Shown here piece by piece: positions 1 to 6,720 of a DNA stretch of 10,654 nucleotides (within the stretch, counting starts at the first letter, position 1; each line of letters opens with the position of its first letter). The notes under the pieces were generated by a model. It was not told the DNA's origin, did no database searches, and worked only from the letters and a program-made list of their open reading frames with translations. The translations under genes were made by a program, and so were the position numbers. Source of the DNA: Kiloniellales bacterium. GTDB taxonomy: Bacteria; Pseudomonadota; Alphaproteobacteria; Kiloniellales; JAKSBE01. Location: the NCBI GenBank assembly GCA_030067055.1, contig JASJAL010000204.1, positions 1-10,654 of the forward strand, given 5' to 3'.

Positions 1-1
1 G

Positions 2-31
2 GCGGACGGCGAGATCCAGACTATGCTATAG
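2..31 (+). CDS. Possible C-terminal tail of an upstream gene (partial)
   Basis: The frame entering from the left edge reads ADGEIQTML and ends at a TAG at 29-31, six bases before the yacG start. The close spacing would fit an operon in which yacG follows another gene. In alphaproteobacteria maf or the RNase E/G gene often lies just upstream, but ten codons cannot show which. The coding status is only inferred, and another frame is also open here. Confidence 0.3.
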   Translation, partial: ADGEIQTML

Positions 32-37
32 GGGCCC

Positions 38-253
38 ATGACCAAGCCGAACGACCGTGTCGTGCCGATCAACACCCTGCAAAAGGGTGGTGGCCGTTGT
101 CCGCTCTGCGAAAAGCCGAGCGACCCACGAAACCGCCCCTTCTGCTCCAAGCGCTGCGCCGACCTGGACCTGAGCCGCTGGCTCCACGGGGTCTACAGAG
201 TCCCGACCGACGAGGCGCCGGAGGGCAGCGGCGGCGAGGACGAAGGGGCCTGA
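38..253 (+). CDS. yacG: DNA gyrase inhibitor YacG, small zinc protein
   Basis: This 71-aa protein has the YacG zinc ribbon: Cys21-x2-Cys24, then Cys36-x3-Cys40 in the typical FCSKRC context, followed by ADLDLSRWLHGVY, a family signature. The length is normal for the family. E. coli YacG binds GyrB and inhibits gyrase, so the protein is expected to be cytosolic. The acidic, Gly-rich tail (residues 57-71) is typical and probably disordered. The ATG at 38 follows an in-frame stop at 29-31. The only Shine-Dalgarno-like sequence is AGGGG, just three to four bases before the start, so initiation may depend on coupling to an upstream gene. The stop codon overlaps the ATG of the next gene by one base (TGATG), which suggests translational coupling. 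Confidence 0.93.
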   Translation: MTKPNDRVVPINTLQKGGGRCPLCEKPSDPRNRPFCSKRCADLDLSRWLHGVYRVPTDEAPEGSGGEDEGA

Positions 254-1185
254 TGCGCAGGGCCCTAGCTTTCGTCCTGCTGGCGGTCCTGGCTCCCGCG
301 CCTGCGCTCGGGGCCTTCGAGGAGAGTTCCCTGGACTCCGTGGTCACCCTCTGGCCGGTCTGGCCGGACCCTGGGGCCGCGGCCGCTCGGGAGGAACCCC
401 AAGGGTCGGCCGTCGCGATCGCGCCCGGAGGCTATCTGGTCACAGCCCTGCACGTCGTCCAAGGCGCGCGAAAGATCAGGGTCGTGCCCCGGCACGGACC
501 GCAGCTGGAGGCGCGGTTGCTCGGCGGTGATCCGGCCACCGATCTGGCCCTCCTGAAAGTCGAGACCGAACTGCCGGTTCTCGAGCCGGCGCCGCCGCCA
601 GCGCTCGGTGCGGAGGTCTGCGCCCTGGGCAATCCTTTCGGCAGCGGCCTTTCGATCAGCTGCGGCGTCGTTTCCGCGCGAGATCGAACCGGCATGGGCT
701 TCAACCCGATCGAGGACTTCGTCCAGACCGACGCCGCGGTCAACCCGGGCATGTCGGGCGGCGCCCTGGTCGATGCCCAGGGCCGGTTGGTCGGCGTGCT
801 GCTGGCGATCTTCACCCGCGAGGCGGATGGCGACATCGGCCTGAACTTCGCGGCCTCCCGACAGCTGGTCGAGCGCGTGGTGGGCGACCTCATGGCGGGC
901 AAGCCGGTTCGGCGCAGCGTCCCCGGCTTCCGGGTGGCCGGTCTGGACCGGGAGGACCAACTGCGCTGGCGCGGGGTCAAGATCATCGCGGTCGGAGCCG
1001 AGGGCGCGGCGGCCGCCGCCGGCCTCGAGCCCGGCGACGTGGTGACCGCCATCGGCGAACGCAAGGTCGCCAAGCCCAGCGACGTGACGACGGCGATCCA
1101 GCTCCATCGGCCGGGCGACGCAGTCGTGATCGAGTACCTGCGGGCCGGCGAACCCGGGCAAGCCACCCTCGAGCTTCCGGACTAG
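253..1185 (+). CDS. Exported HtrA/Deg-like serine protease with one PDZ domain
   Basis: The 310-aa protein is a trypsin-fold (S1C, HtrA/Deg-like) peptidase. Residues 1-20 form a signal peptide (MRR, a hydrophobic core, then ALG-A), so it should act in the periplasm. The triad is visible as His67 in TALHVV, Asp97 in TDLALLKV and Ser168 in NPGMSGGAL. The usual GNSGG is GMSGG here, a change beside the nucleophile. Residues about 225-308 form a single C-terminal PDZ domain (GLEPGDVVTAIGERKV), as in DegS-like proteins. The family degrades or senses misfolded envelope proteins. The frame is open upstream of 253, but the ATG at 253 gives the signal peptide at the N-terminus and overlaps the yacG stop, so I choose it. 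It is followed after 6 bases by a second protease gene. The substrate is unknown. Confidence 0.9.
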   Translation: MRRALAFVLLAVLAPAPALGAFEESSLDSVVTLWPVWPDPGAAAAREEPQGSAVAIAPGGYLVTALHVVQGARKIRVVPRHGPQLEARLLGGDPATDLALLKVETELPVLEPAPPPALGAEVCALGNPFGSGLSISCGVVSARDRTGMGFNPIEDFVQTDAAVNPGMSGGALVDAQGRLVGVLLAIFTREADGDIGLNFAASRQLVERVVGDLMAGKPVRRSVPGFRVAGLDREDQLRWRGVKIIAVGAEGAAAAAGLEPGDVVTAIGERKVAKPSDVTTAIQLHRPGDAVVIEYLRAGEPGQATLELPD

Positions 1186-1191
1186 GTCATC

Positions 1192-2340
1192 GTGAGCCGG
1201 GCTTCCCTCAGCTTTGCCAGCGTGAGCCTGCCGGCCCTGGGCGTCCTGGTGCTGGGCCTCCTGACCCTCTTCGGGTCCGGCGCCGGCGCGCAGGAGGCCT
1301 GTCCGGCGCCGGCACCGGTCTGCGCCGCCCGGGCTGCGGTCTTCGCCGTCGAAGGGCTGGACAACGGCAGCGCCGTGCGGCTCGGCCCCCAGCGCCTGGT
1401 CACCAGCCGCCACCTCGTGGCCGAACTGGAGGAGATCCGGCTGCACCTCCCGGACGGCCGGCGCGTGGCGGCCGAGGTGATTCCGAGCAGCTACGAGGGC
1501 GACGTCCTGCTGCTGCAGGCCGCAGGGCTGCCGCCAGGGCCGAGCCTTGAGCCCGAGGTCGCGGCACCCCGGCCGGACGCCCGGCTCTTCACCGTGGGCG
1601 CGGAGCCGCGTACGCGCCTGATACGTACCTATGCGCCCGGCCGCCCCCTGGTGCCGATCGCGCCCGGCAAGCCCCTGGCCCGCCTGCACCACGACGCCGA
1701 GGCCGAGCCGGCAAACAGCGGCGGGGCGCTGGTCGATGCCCGGGGCCGGCTGGTTGGGATCATCGCCTCGGGCGGCGAGGGCCGCAACGAGGCGGTACCG
1801 GCCGCCGCCATCGCCGACCTTGAAAGCCTGAGCGGTCCCGGCCATGCCGATGCGAGCCAAGCCCTCGGCAAGGCCTATCGGCTTTGCGACGAGCGGATCG
1901 CATCGGTGGGTCAGCGCGAGCGCCGGATGGCAGACGGCACGGCGGCGGTGATCCTCCAAGCCTGCGGCGACAGCCGGAACCGGCAGTTCTTCGATCTCGC
2001 GGGCAAGCTCTTCGGCTCGCTGGGCCGGATCGAAGAGGCCCTGGAGATGTACCGGCGGGCCCTGGACCAGGATCCCCACGCCCCCAACGCCCGGATCGGC
2101 ATGGCGATCACGCTCCATATCGCGCGGCGCTACGAGGAGGAGCTGCCCCACCTCCGCTGGCTGCTGGAGGTCCTCCCGGCCGATCCGCAGATCCTGCGAT
2201 TCGCGATCCAGGCCGGCCTTTGGGGTGGCGATCGGTCCCTGGCCGACCGGGCACTTGTTTTGCTGGAGACCCACCACCCGAACCAGGCTCCGGCCGCCCG
2301 ACGCTTCCTGGAGCGCAGCCCGCCGCCACCGCCGCGCTAG
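1192..2340 (+). CDS. Exported S1-type serine protease with C-terminal TPR-like repeats
   Basis: The 382-aa protein starts at a GTG six bases after the previous stop. Residues 1-33 are an export signal (hydrophobic 12-28, GAGAQ cleavage region). Residues about 45-215 are a diverged trypsin-like domain with His74 (TSRHLV), Asp104 (EGDVLLLQ) and Ser176 (PANSGGALVD), so the triad is intact. There is no PDZ. Residues about 262-375 are helical and TPR-like, clearest at 265-298 (LAGKLFGSLGRIEEALEMYRRALDQDPHAPNA), with a Pro-rich tail. TPRs bind partners or peptides, so they may replace the PDZ as the substrate-selecting part; this is inference. Both Ser motifs continue as SGGALVDA-GRLVG, so the two neighbours may be an ancient tandem duplication. 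The gene is likely in one operon with yacG. Confidence 0.85.
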   Translation: MSRASLSFASVSLPALGVLVLGLLTLFGSGAGAQEACPAPAPVCAARAAVFAVEGLDNGSAVRLGPQRLVTSRHLVAELEEIRLHLPDGRRVAAEVIPSSYEGDVLLLQAAGLPPGPSLEPEVAAPRPDARLFTVGAEPRTRLIRTYAPGRPLVPIAPGKPLARLHHDAEAEPANSGGALVDARGRLVGIIASGGEGRNEAVPAAAIADLESLSGPGHADASQALGKAYRLCDERIASVGQRERRMADGTAAVILQACGDSRNRQFFDLAGKLFGSLGRIEEALEMYRRALDQDPHAPNARIGMAITLHIARRYEEELPHLRWLLEVLPADPQILRFAIQAGLWGGDRSLADRALVLLETHHPNQAPAARRFLERSPPPPPR

Positions 2341-2727
2341 ACCAAGGTCGCTTCGGGCCAAGCCGAATGGCGAGGCGAATTGCCGGCTTTCTTAGAAGCT
2401 TAGGGCCAATCGTTGAGGCGGCCTTCTAGGTTTGGTCTGCAGTGTGCTGTCTCACATGTAGTGGCAAGTGGGACCGAAAGGGCAGGGGGCCACGGGTGTC
2501 GCCTTCGGGCACCTCACGCGCGCGGGCAAGCAGGGCAGGTTCGTGGGTCGCTGTTGATATCGGTCTCGAAGGTGCCACATGACGGGCCTGGTGATTCTGA
2601 GGCCGGGCTCTCTCGATCTCGTCCTCGCCTTCCCGTTCCAACGGATCGGGTCGGTCGGCGCCAGGAGACGGCCGCGGGCGATCTTTGGGCAGGTCTGCCG
2701 GGTGAGTGAAAAGCTTGCCGTGTCCGC
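2341..2727. other. Noncoding stretch between protease operon and tRNA-Phe
   Basis: I see no credible gene in this stretch. The open frames on both strands lack a good ribosome-binding site and give low-complexity Arg/Pro/Gly-rich products without recognisable motifs. A small hairpin is present at 2497-2515 (GGTGTC, 7-base loop, GGCACC), but it has no T-run and is not a convincing terminator. The protease operon therefore has no clear intrinsic terminator here. Confidence 0.5.
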
Positions 2728-2756
2728 TGGACAGCGCTTGCAAGATTATCTATAAG
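2728..2756 (+). promoter_or_regulatory. Sigma-70 type promoter of tRNA-Phe
   Basis: A TGGACA box (2728-2733, 5 of 6 with TTGACA), a 17-base spacer and TATAAG (2751-2756, 5 of 6 with TATAAT) lie upstream of the tRNA. Transcription would start near 2763, giving a leader of about 20 bases before the mature 5' end, which RNase P would remove. Confidence 0.75.
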
Positions 2757-2782
2757 CCTGCGTCCTGATCGACGAGCATCCT

Positions 2783-2858
2783 GCCCAGGTAGCTCAGTTG
2801 GTAGAGCACGTGACTGAAAATCACGGTGTCGGTGGTTCGATTCCTCCCCTGGGCACCA
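2783..2858 (+). tRNA. tRNA-Phe (anticodon GAA)
   Basis: This is a 76-base cloverleaf with encoded CCA. Acceptor GCCCAGG (2783-2789) pairs with CCTGGGC (2848-2854). The D arm is GCTC-AGTTGGTA-GAGC, and the anticodon stem is CGTGA/TCACG around loop CTGAAAA with GAA at 2816-2818. The T loop is TTCGATT (2836-2842). The T stem GGTGG (2831-2835) against CCTCC (2843-2847) has a T-T mismatch at its middle pair (tRNA positions 51-63); the other four pairs are G-C. All other stems pair perfectly. The gene is followed at 340 bases by an integrase on the opposite strand, so this tRNA is probably an old integration target. Confidence 0.95.
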
Positions 2859-3198
2859 CCCTCTTTCCAGCATCCTGAAGCGCTCGAATCGCGGCCGGCG
2901 AAGGCCGGGGCGCTGCCGTCATGCCCAGAGGCGTCCGCGGGGGAGGGAAGCGTCGCTCTCATCGGGCCCAAGATGCAATATCATGGGCAGAATTCAGAAG
3001 GCTAAAAAAATATTCATTTTTATCAGAGTAATGCGCGTATATCGTGAAGCCCAATTTCTCATGGGTACCAAGTTGGGTACCGGCGTTCTCGAGGCAAGTC
3101 GAAGAGGTTCCCGAGGGTAGCGGGCATAGGGCGCGAGCGGATTCGGCGCTCCTGGGGCTTCCCTGAGGGCCGCTTTCCGGACCCCTAGGCACATGAAG
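2859..3198. other. AT-rich noncoding junction between tRNA-Phe and integrase gene
   Basis: No convincing gene is present. Bases about 2975-3080 are much richer in A/T than everything around them and contain the inverted repeat AAAAAT-ATTC-ATTTTT (near 3005-3020) and a doubled GGGTACC (about 3063-3069 and 3074-3080). The composition differs sharply from the host and suggests foreign DNA left between a tRNA attachment site and its integrase. I could not find a second copy of the tRNA 3' end here, so attachment-site borders are not shown. Confidence 0.4.
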
Positions 3199-4404
3199 TT
3201 ATCGGGTCTGGGCGAGCGTACCGCTGCCGTGCCAGAGGGTCCGGCTGGACTCGGCCAGCTGCAGGACGTGCCCGGCCCAGGCGTCAAGGGCCCGGCGCAG
3301 GTCGTCGTTGGACACGCCGGAGCGAACCACGTGATCGAGTCCGGCGGGGACCTGACTTCGCCGCTCCAGGAGCTGGTTCAGGATTTCGGCCGAGGCACCG
3401 AGACGGGCCATGCCGGCGGCAGTGGTTCGGCGCAGGTCGCCGATCCGCCAGCCCTCGACTCCGGAGAGCTCGGCGGCCCGGCGAACTGCGTTCGAGAAGC
3501 CGGTGACCGGACGGTCGCCGCGCGGGCCGGCCGGGAAAGCGAAGGGACTGTCCGGGCGGGGCAGCGAGGCCAGGACCTCGACGGCGGCGCCGGGCAGGGG
3601 CACCTCGTGGCGCTGACCGTCGTCGCGGCGCAGTGACCAGACCTGATCGGCCAGGCCGATGTCCATCAGCCGCAAAGCGGCGACGTCGCCGCGCCGTTGT
3701 CCGGTCAGGAGGGCGATCTTGAAGAGCGCACCATAGGGCCAGCCCATCTGCTCCCAGGCCTGCCAGAGGCCGGCGATCTCGTTGTCGGTCAGGATCCTTT
3801 GGCGCGGCGCCTCCTTGGCCGGGGGCCGGATATTGATCACCGGCGAGGTTTCGACCAGGCCGGCCTCGATGCCCCAGAGGTAGATCTTGCGGATCAGGGC
3901 CAGGCGCCGGTTGGCTGCGTAGGGGTGCCCGCGCTGCTGTACGTCTTCGATCAGAGCGATGATGTCTGCGCGGGTCACCGAATCGGCCGTACGCCGACCC
4001 CAGGCCGGGATCAGGTCGGCCTCGATCATCTGCCGGTCGAGCTTCCAGGATTTCTTGCTGCGCTTCGCGTAGCGTTCCAGGTAGGCCTGTGCCAGTGCCT
4101 CGAAGCTGAACCCGCTACCGGTGACGGCGGCCCGGTTCCGCGATGGGTCGCGGCCGCGGGCGACCTCCTGCAGGGCGTCGAAGGCGGCATCGCGGGCGAG
4201 CTCGAGGGAAAGCGTCGGATAGGTACCCAGCGAGAGCCGGCGCTTTCGGCCTTCGATCCGGTACATGACCTGCCAGGTCTTGCGGCCGTTCTCGGAGATG
4301 CGCAGGCCGAAGCCGGGCATTTCGTCGTCCCAGTAGTCGACCCGACCGGTTCCGGGGGGCGTCAGGCCGGCCACGATGCGTTCGCTCAGTCGGGTGACCG
4401 CCAT
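3199..4404 (-). CDS. Tyrosine-recombinase family integrase, active site degenerate
   Basis: The 401-aa protein has the P4-type integrase architecture: an N-terminal DUF4102-like DNA-binding domain (residues 1-90, YWDDEMPGFGLRISENGRKTW...SLGTYP), a SAM-like core-binding domain (about 98-190) and a catalytic domain (about 203-385). Arg237 (LTGQRRGDV) and Arg325 (GDLRRT) are kept. The other catalytic positions look replaced. The usual HDLRR is GDLRR (Gly322), the LNH motif is LNQ (Gln344), and the TKNGR Lys position reads RDDGQ. The nucleophile Tyr, expected before ALEAW, is Val360 by my alignment; there is no Tyr after residue 224. The frame is nevertheless complete, with GC content like the host. 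It lies tail-to-tail with tRNA-Phe. It is probably inactive for strand cleavage and is either a relic or reused as a DNA-binding protein. The family call is sure; inactivity is inferred by eye. Confidence 0.88.
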   Translation of the reverse strand: MAVTRLSERIVAGLTPPGTGRVDYWDDEMPGFGLRISENGRKTWQVMYRIEGRKRRLSLGTYPTLSLELARDAAFDALQEVARGRDPSRNRAAVTGSGFSFEALAQAYLERYAKRSKKSWKLDRQMIEADLIPAWGRRTADSVTRADIIALIEDVQQRGHPYAANRRLALIRKIYLWGIEAGLVETSPVINIRPPAKEAPRQRILTDNEIAGLWQAWEQMGWPYGALFKIALLTGQRRGDVAALRLMDIGLADQVWSLRRDDGQRHEVPLPGAAVEVLASLPRPDSPFAFPAGPRGDRPVTGFSNAVRRAAELSGVEGWRIGDLRRTTAAGMARLGASAEILNQLLERRSQVPAGLDHVVRSGVSNDDLRRALDAWAGHVLQLAESSRTLWHGSGTLAQTR

Positions 4405-4651
4405 GAGGGCTGCAATGCCTCGCTTTCCTGGGCCGCCGAGGACGGCCCGGCGGCCGAATCGGCTTGTCGGAGAGGACTCTAGGGCCGGCCGGGAAGGGCT
4501 GTCCAGCCACCCCCGAGGTCGGCCGCCAGTCCAGGCGGATTCGGCTTCCGGGGCATCATCCGCGGCTGCCGTCTTTACGGTTCAGCAACCAGGATTCGCT
4601 AGTTCTATCGAGGCCAAGAGGGATGGAGAACAGAGACTTAAGGGGTGTGCG
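4405..4651. other. Divergent intergenic region, integrase / HEAT lipoprotein
   Basis: This 247-base gap separates divergent genes and should hold promoters for both, but I found no convincing -35/-10 pair. A good Shine-Dalgarno sequence (AAGGGG, about 4640-4645) lies at the right-hand end. The plus-strand frame of the lipoprotein is open through much of this gap, but nothing in it resembles a protein. Confidence 0.4.
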
Positions 4652-5602
4652 ATGCGTGCTGCCAGGCTTCCCTTCAAACCGATCCTGCTTTGCCTCCTCG
4701 TCGCGGGCCTGGGCCTGAGCGCCTGCGGCGACGGTGAGAAACTGCCAGAGGTCGGCCAGTTGATCGCCCAGCTGCAGAGCGACAAGCCGGCGACCAGGAA
4801 GAAGGCCGCAGTTCTCCTTGGCAAGCACGGGTCGCGTGCCGCCAGCGCGGTCGTCGCCTTGCTGGACGCCGCCGACCAGTCGGTCAAGCCGAGCAAGGAG
4901 TCGGCGAAGCCCAAGAAGAAGGCGAAGAAGAAGAAAAAGAAGGGTGAGAAAAAGAATGTGGAAGTGGTTGATGACGCGCAGCTCTACGATGCCATCGTCA
5001 AGGCGCTTTCGCGGACCGGGAAGGCTGGAATCCCCGACCTTATCGAGGGCCTGGAGCGGCCAGGCCAGCGTTCCGCCTGGGCGGCGATGACCGCCCTCAG
5101 CTGGATCGGTAAGCCGGCCGTCGCGCCCCTGATCGAAGCCTTGGGCCAGGACAACGATCAAGTCCGCGACCTTGCCGCGACCGCGCTCGGCAGCATCGGC
5201 GGGGCCGCTGCGGAGTCCATCCCGGCGCTGATGGATATCGCCCGCGGACGCCATGGCTCGGCCTCCGGCCAGGCCGTTGCCGCGCTCGGCAAGATGGGTG
5301 GTGCGGCCGTCCCGGGGCTTCTGGAGCTTTTGGACGATCCGAGGATGGGCCCGAGGCGGGCCGAGGTCATCACCGCGATCGGCCAACTCGGCGGAGCCGC
5401 CAAGCCGGCCGTGCCGACCCTCTTGACTGTGCTCGACGACGACGACCAAAAGACCCGTGTCGCCACTGTCCTCGCCCTGGGCGAGATCGGCCCGGCCGCT
5501 GAGGCCGCGATTCCCAAGCTGATGCGTCTGGAAAAGGACGAGCGCACACAAGTCGCCCGAGTCGCGGGCAAGGCCCTCGACCGGATCGCACCCAACCGCT
5601 AG
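4652..5602 (+). CDS. HEAT-repeat lipoprotein with lysine-rich insert
   Basis: The 316-aa protein begins with a lipoprotein signal (residues 1-24, hydrophobic 9-24) and lipobox LSAC with Cys25, so it should be anchored to a membrane facing the periplasm. HEAT-like helical repeats follow (about 33-75, then 108-313). The repeat consensus is seen in ATALGSIG, AVAALGKMG, VITAIGQLG and VLALGEIG, each followed by a run like AAVPxLLxLL and an acidic turn. Such solenoids bind proteins. Residues 79-101 are a Lys-rich, low-complexity insert (KKKAKKKKKKGEKK) between repeats one and two. The frame is open far upstream, but the ATG at 4652 puts AAGGGG six to seven bases before the start and the signal peptide at the N-terminus. 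The function and partner are unknown; scaffolding is inferred from the fold only. Confidence 0.87.
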   Translation: MRAARLPFKPILLCLLVAGLGLSACGDGEKLPEVGQLIAQLQSDKPATRKKAAVLLGKHGSRAASAVVALLDAADQSVKPSKESAKPKKKAKKKKKKGEKKNVEVVDDAQLYDAIVKALSRTGKAGIPDLIEGLERPGQRSAWAAMTALSWIGKPAVAPLIEALGQDNDQVRDLAATALGSIGGAAAESIPALMDIARGRHGSASGQAVAALGKMGGAAVPGLLELLDDPRMGPRRAEVITAIGQLGGAAKPAVPTLLTVLDDDDQKTRVATVLALGEIGPAAEAAIPKLMRLEKDERTQVARVAGKALDRIAPNR

Positions 5603-5751
5603 GCCAAGCCACTACGGCTCACCTCGCCTCAACGGCCGAGGCGGCGGCTCTATGCTCTCGATTCGCTCAGACCCCAGCATTCGGGGCAAGCCCCTCAAGG
5701 CTGCGGCCTAAGGCTCGTCGCTCCCGCAGACTGCGGCGCTGCTGCGTCTTC

Positions 5752-5868
5752 TCAGCGCCGTCGCCGGGCACGTTCCTGCAGGCGCTGGCGAATGGCCACA
5801 CCCGAAGGATAAGCGACGAGGAAAACCATCAGGAGCACGATGGTGGAATTTAAAATCGTATCGATCAT
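5752..5868 (-). CDS. Small single-helix membrane protein, 38 aa
   Basis: The predicted product is one hydrophobic helix (about residues 4-26, ILNSTIVLLMVFLVAYPSGVA) and a strongly basic tail (RQRLQERARRRR), consistent with an N-out, C-in small membrane protein by the positive-inside rule. AAGGGA sits six bases before the ATG at 5868, a good ribosome-binding site. A longer in-frame start at 5937 has no such site and adds 23 polar residues, so I prefer the short form. I do not recognise the family. It resembles no Kdp or cytochrome small subunit that I can name, and its neighbours give no hint. Confidence 0.55.
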   Translation of the reverse strand: MIDTILNSTIVLLMVFLVAYPSGVAIRQRLQERARRRR

Positions 5869-6108
5869 AGGGCGTCCCTTTATCCCCCCGATCGACAACC
5901 CGTTGGTGCTACCCTGTCGTAAAGCTTGTAAAAACACAAGCCCAATCTATTAACATTTACACATCACTGTGCTTTCAGAGGCTTAGCCGGAAAGTCAGTG
6001 GTTTGATCCACACAGTTCTCCACCGCTGGTGGTGCGATTTTCGATTCGCGGCGGCTCCAGTCCCCTTGCCCGCGTCGGGCTCCAGGACAAGTCCCCGACC
6101 CGGTGCTT

Positions 6109-6543
6109 TCAGGCACTGCCCGCGATGTACTCGCGGAGCGTCGTGGTCTCGGATTCAAGCTCTTCGAGGCGGCTCTTAACCACGTCGCCGATGCTGACGA
6201 TCCCGACCAGCTTGCCCTCTTCGACCACTGGCAGGTGACGGAAGCGGCCATCGGTCATCAGCTTCATGATGGCGTCGACCCGATCGTCCGGGCTACAGGT
6301 CGTGACCTCCGCGGTCATCCGGTCCTTGACCTTCAAGGCCAGCAAATCGGCGCCGTGATCGGGCAGCCCGCGGACCAGATCCCGCTCGGACAAGATACCG
6401 GCCAGCCGGCCGTCTACGGTGGTGATAACGAGGGCGCCGACATTGCGCTCCTTAAGGAGCTTTGCCGCGTCGGCGATGGTGGCGTCGGGGCGCGTCGTGG
6501 CAACGTCCGCGCCGCTCACGGAGACGATATGTCGGACTAGCAT
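6109..6543 (-). CDS. Two-CBS-domain protein
   Basis: The 144-aa protein consists of a tandem CBS pair (Bateman module) and a short C-terminal helix. CBS1 is about residues 12-65 (ATIADAAKLLKERNVGALVI ... GRLAGILSERDLVR) and CBS2 about 78-125 (DDRVDAIMKLMTDGRFRHLPVVEEGKLVGIVSIGDVVK). Residues 124-140 form a charged helix. CBS pairs bind adenine nucleotides such as AMP, ATP or SAM and usually regulate a partner. No catalytic domain is attached, so this is a stand-alone sensor or a redox- or stress-linked protein of unknown target. The ATG at 6543 has GGAGAGG seven bases upstream; an in-frame start at 6633 would overlap the promoter region. It is divergent from the TetR-like gene. Confidence 0.9.
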   Translation of the reverse strand: MLVRHIVSVSGADVATTRPDATIADAAKLLKERNVGALVITTVDGRLAGILSERDLVRGLPDHGADLLALKVKDRMTAEVTTCSPDDRVDAIMKLMTDGRFRHLPVVEEGKLVGIVSIGDVVKSRLEELESETTTLREYIAGSA

Positions 6544-6604
6544 GGCTCTGCCTCTCCTTCGTTCTCCCGATCTTGGGTCCTTTGCCCAGAGCCCATTGGC
6601 CGGA

Positions 6605-6633
6605 AGTATTGCACTCTTTGCACGGATTTTCAA
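6605..6633 (-). promoter_or_regulatory. Sigma-70 type promoter of the CBS-domain gene
   Basis: Read on the minus strand, TTGAAA (6628-6633) is followed by a 17-base spacer and AATACT (6605-6610). That is 5 of 6 and 4 of 6 matches to consensus. Transcription would begin near 6598 and leave about 55 bases of leader before the ATG at 6543. A direct repeat TTGCAC-N3-TTGCAC (6609-6614 and 6618-6623, plus strand) lies inside the spacer and -10 box and might be an operator. Confidence 0.6.
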
Positions 6634-6720
6634 AATGGGGTTGTGAGGCCGATCCGAGTACGCCGCCTGCGGGCCCGTTGCCGGGCTCGGGCCGAACCTC
6701 TGGAGGAAGCGAGGCCGATA

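Noticed and set aside
97..252. Upstream in-frame extension of the first protease
   Set aside because: It would overlap yacG in another frame and bury the signal peptide; the ATG at 253 fits both.
265..2361. A nearly 700-codon open frame on the minus strand opposite both proteases
   Set aside because: It lies opposite two genes with intact catalytic triads and signal peptides; long antisense open frames are common in GC-rich DNA, and its product shows no recognisable motif.
2413..2743. Open frames on both strands between the protease operon and tRNA-Phe
   Set aside because: They have no ribosome-binding site, Arg/Pro/Gly-rich products and no recognisable fold; the minus-strand frame also runs into the tRNA promoter.
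3193..4482. Plus-strand open frames opposite the integrase
   Set aside because: They are antisense shadows: compositionally odd and without motifs, while the minus strand encodes a clear integrase.
5969..6112. Ten-base repeat GTGCTTTCAG at 5969-5978 and 6103-6112
   Set aside because: It is too short to mean anything at this window size; one copy overlaps the end of the CBS gene.
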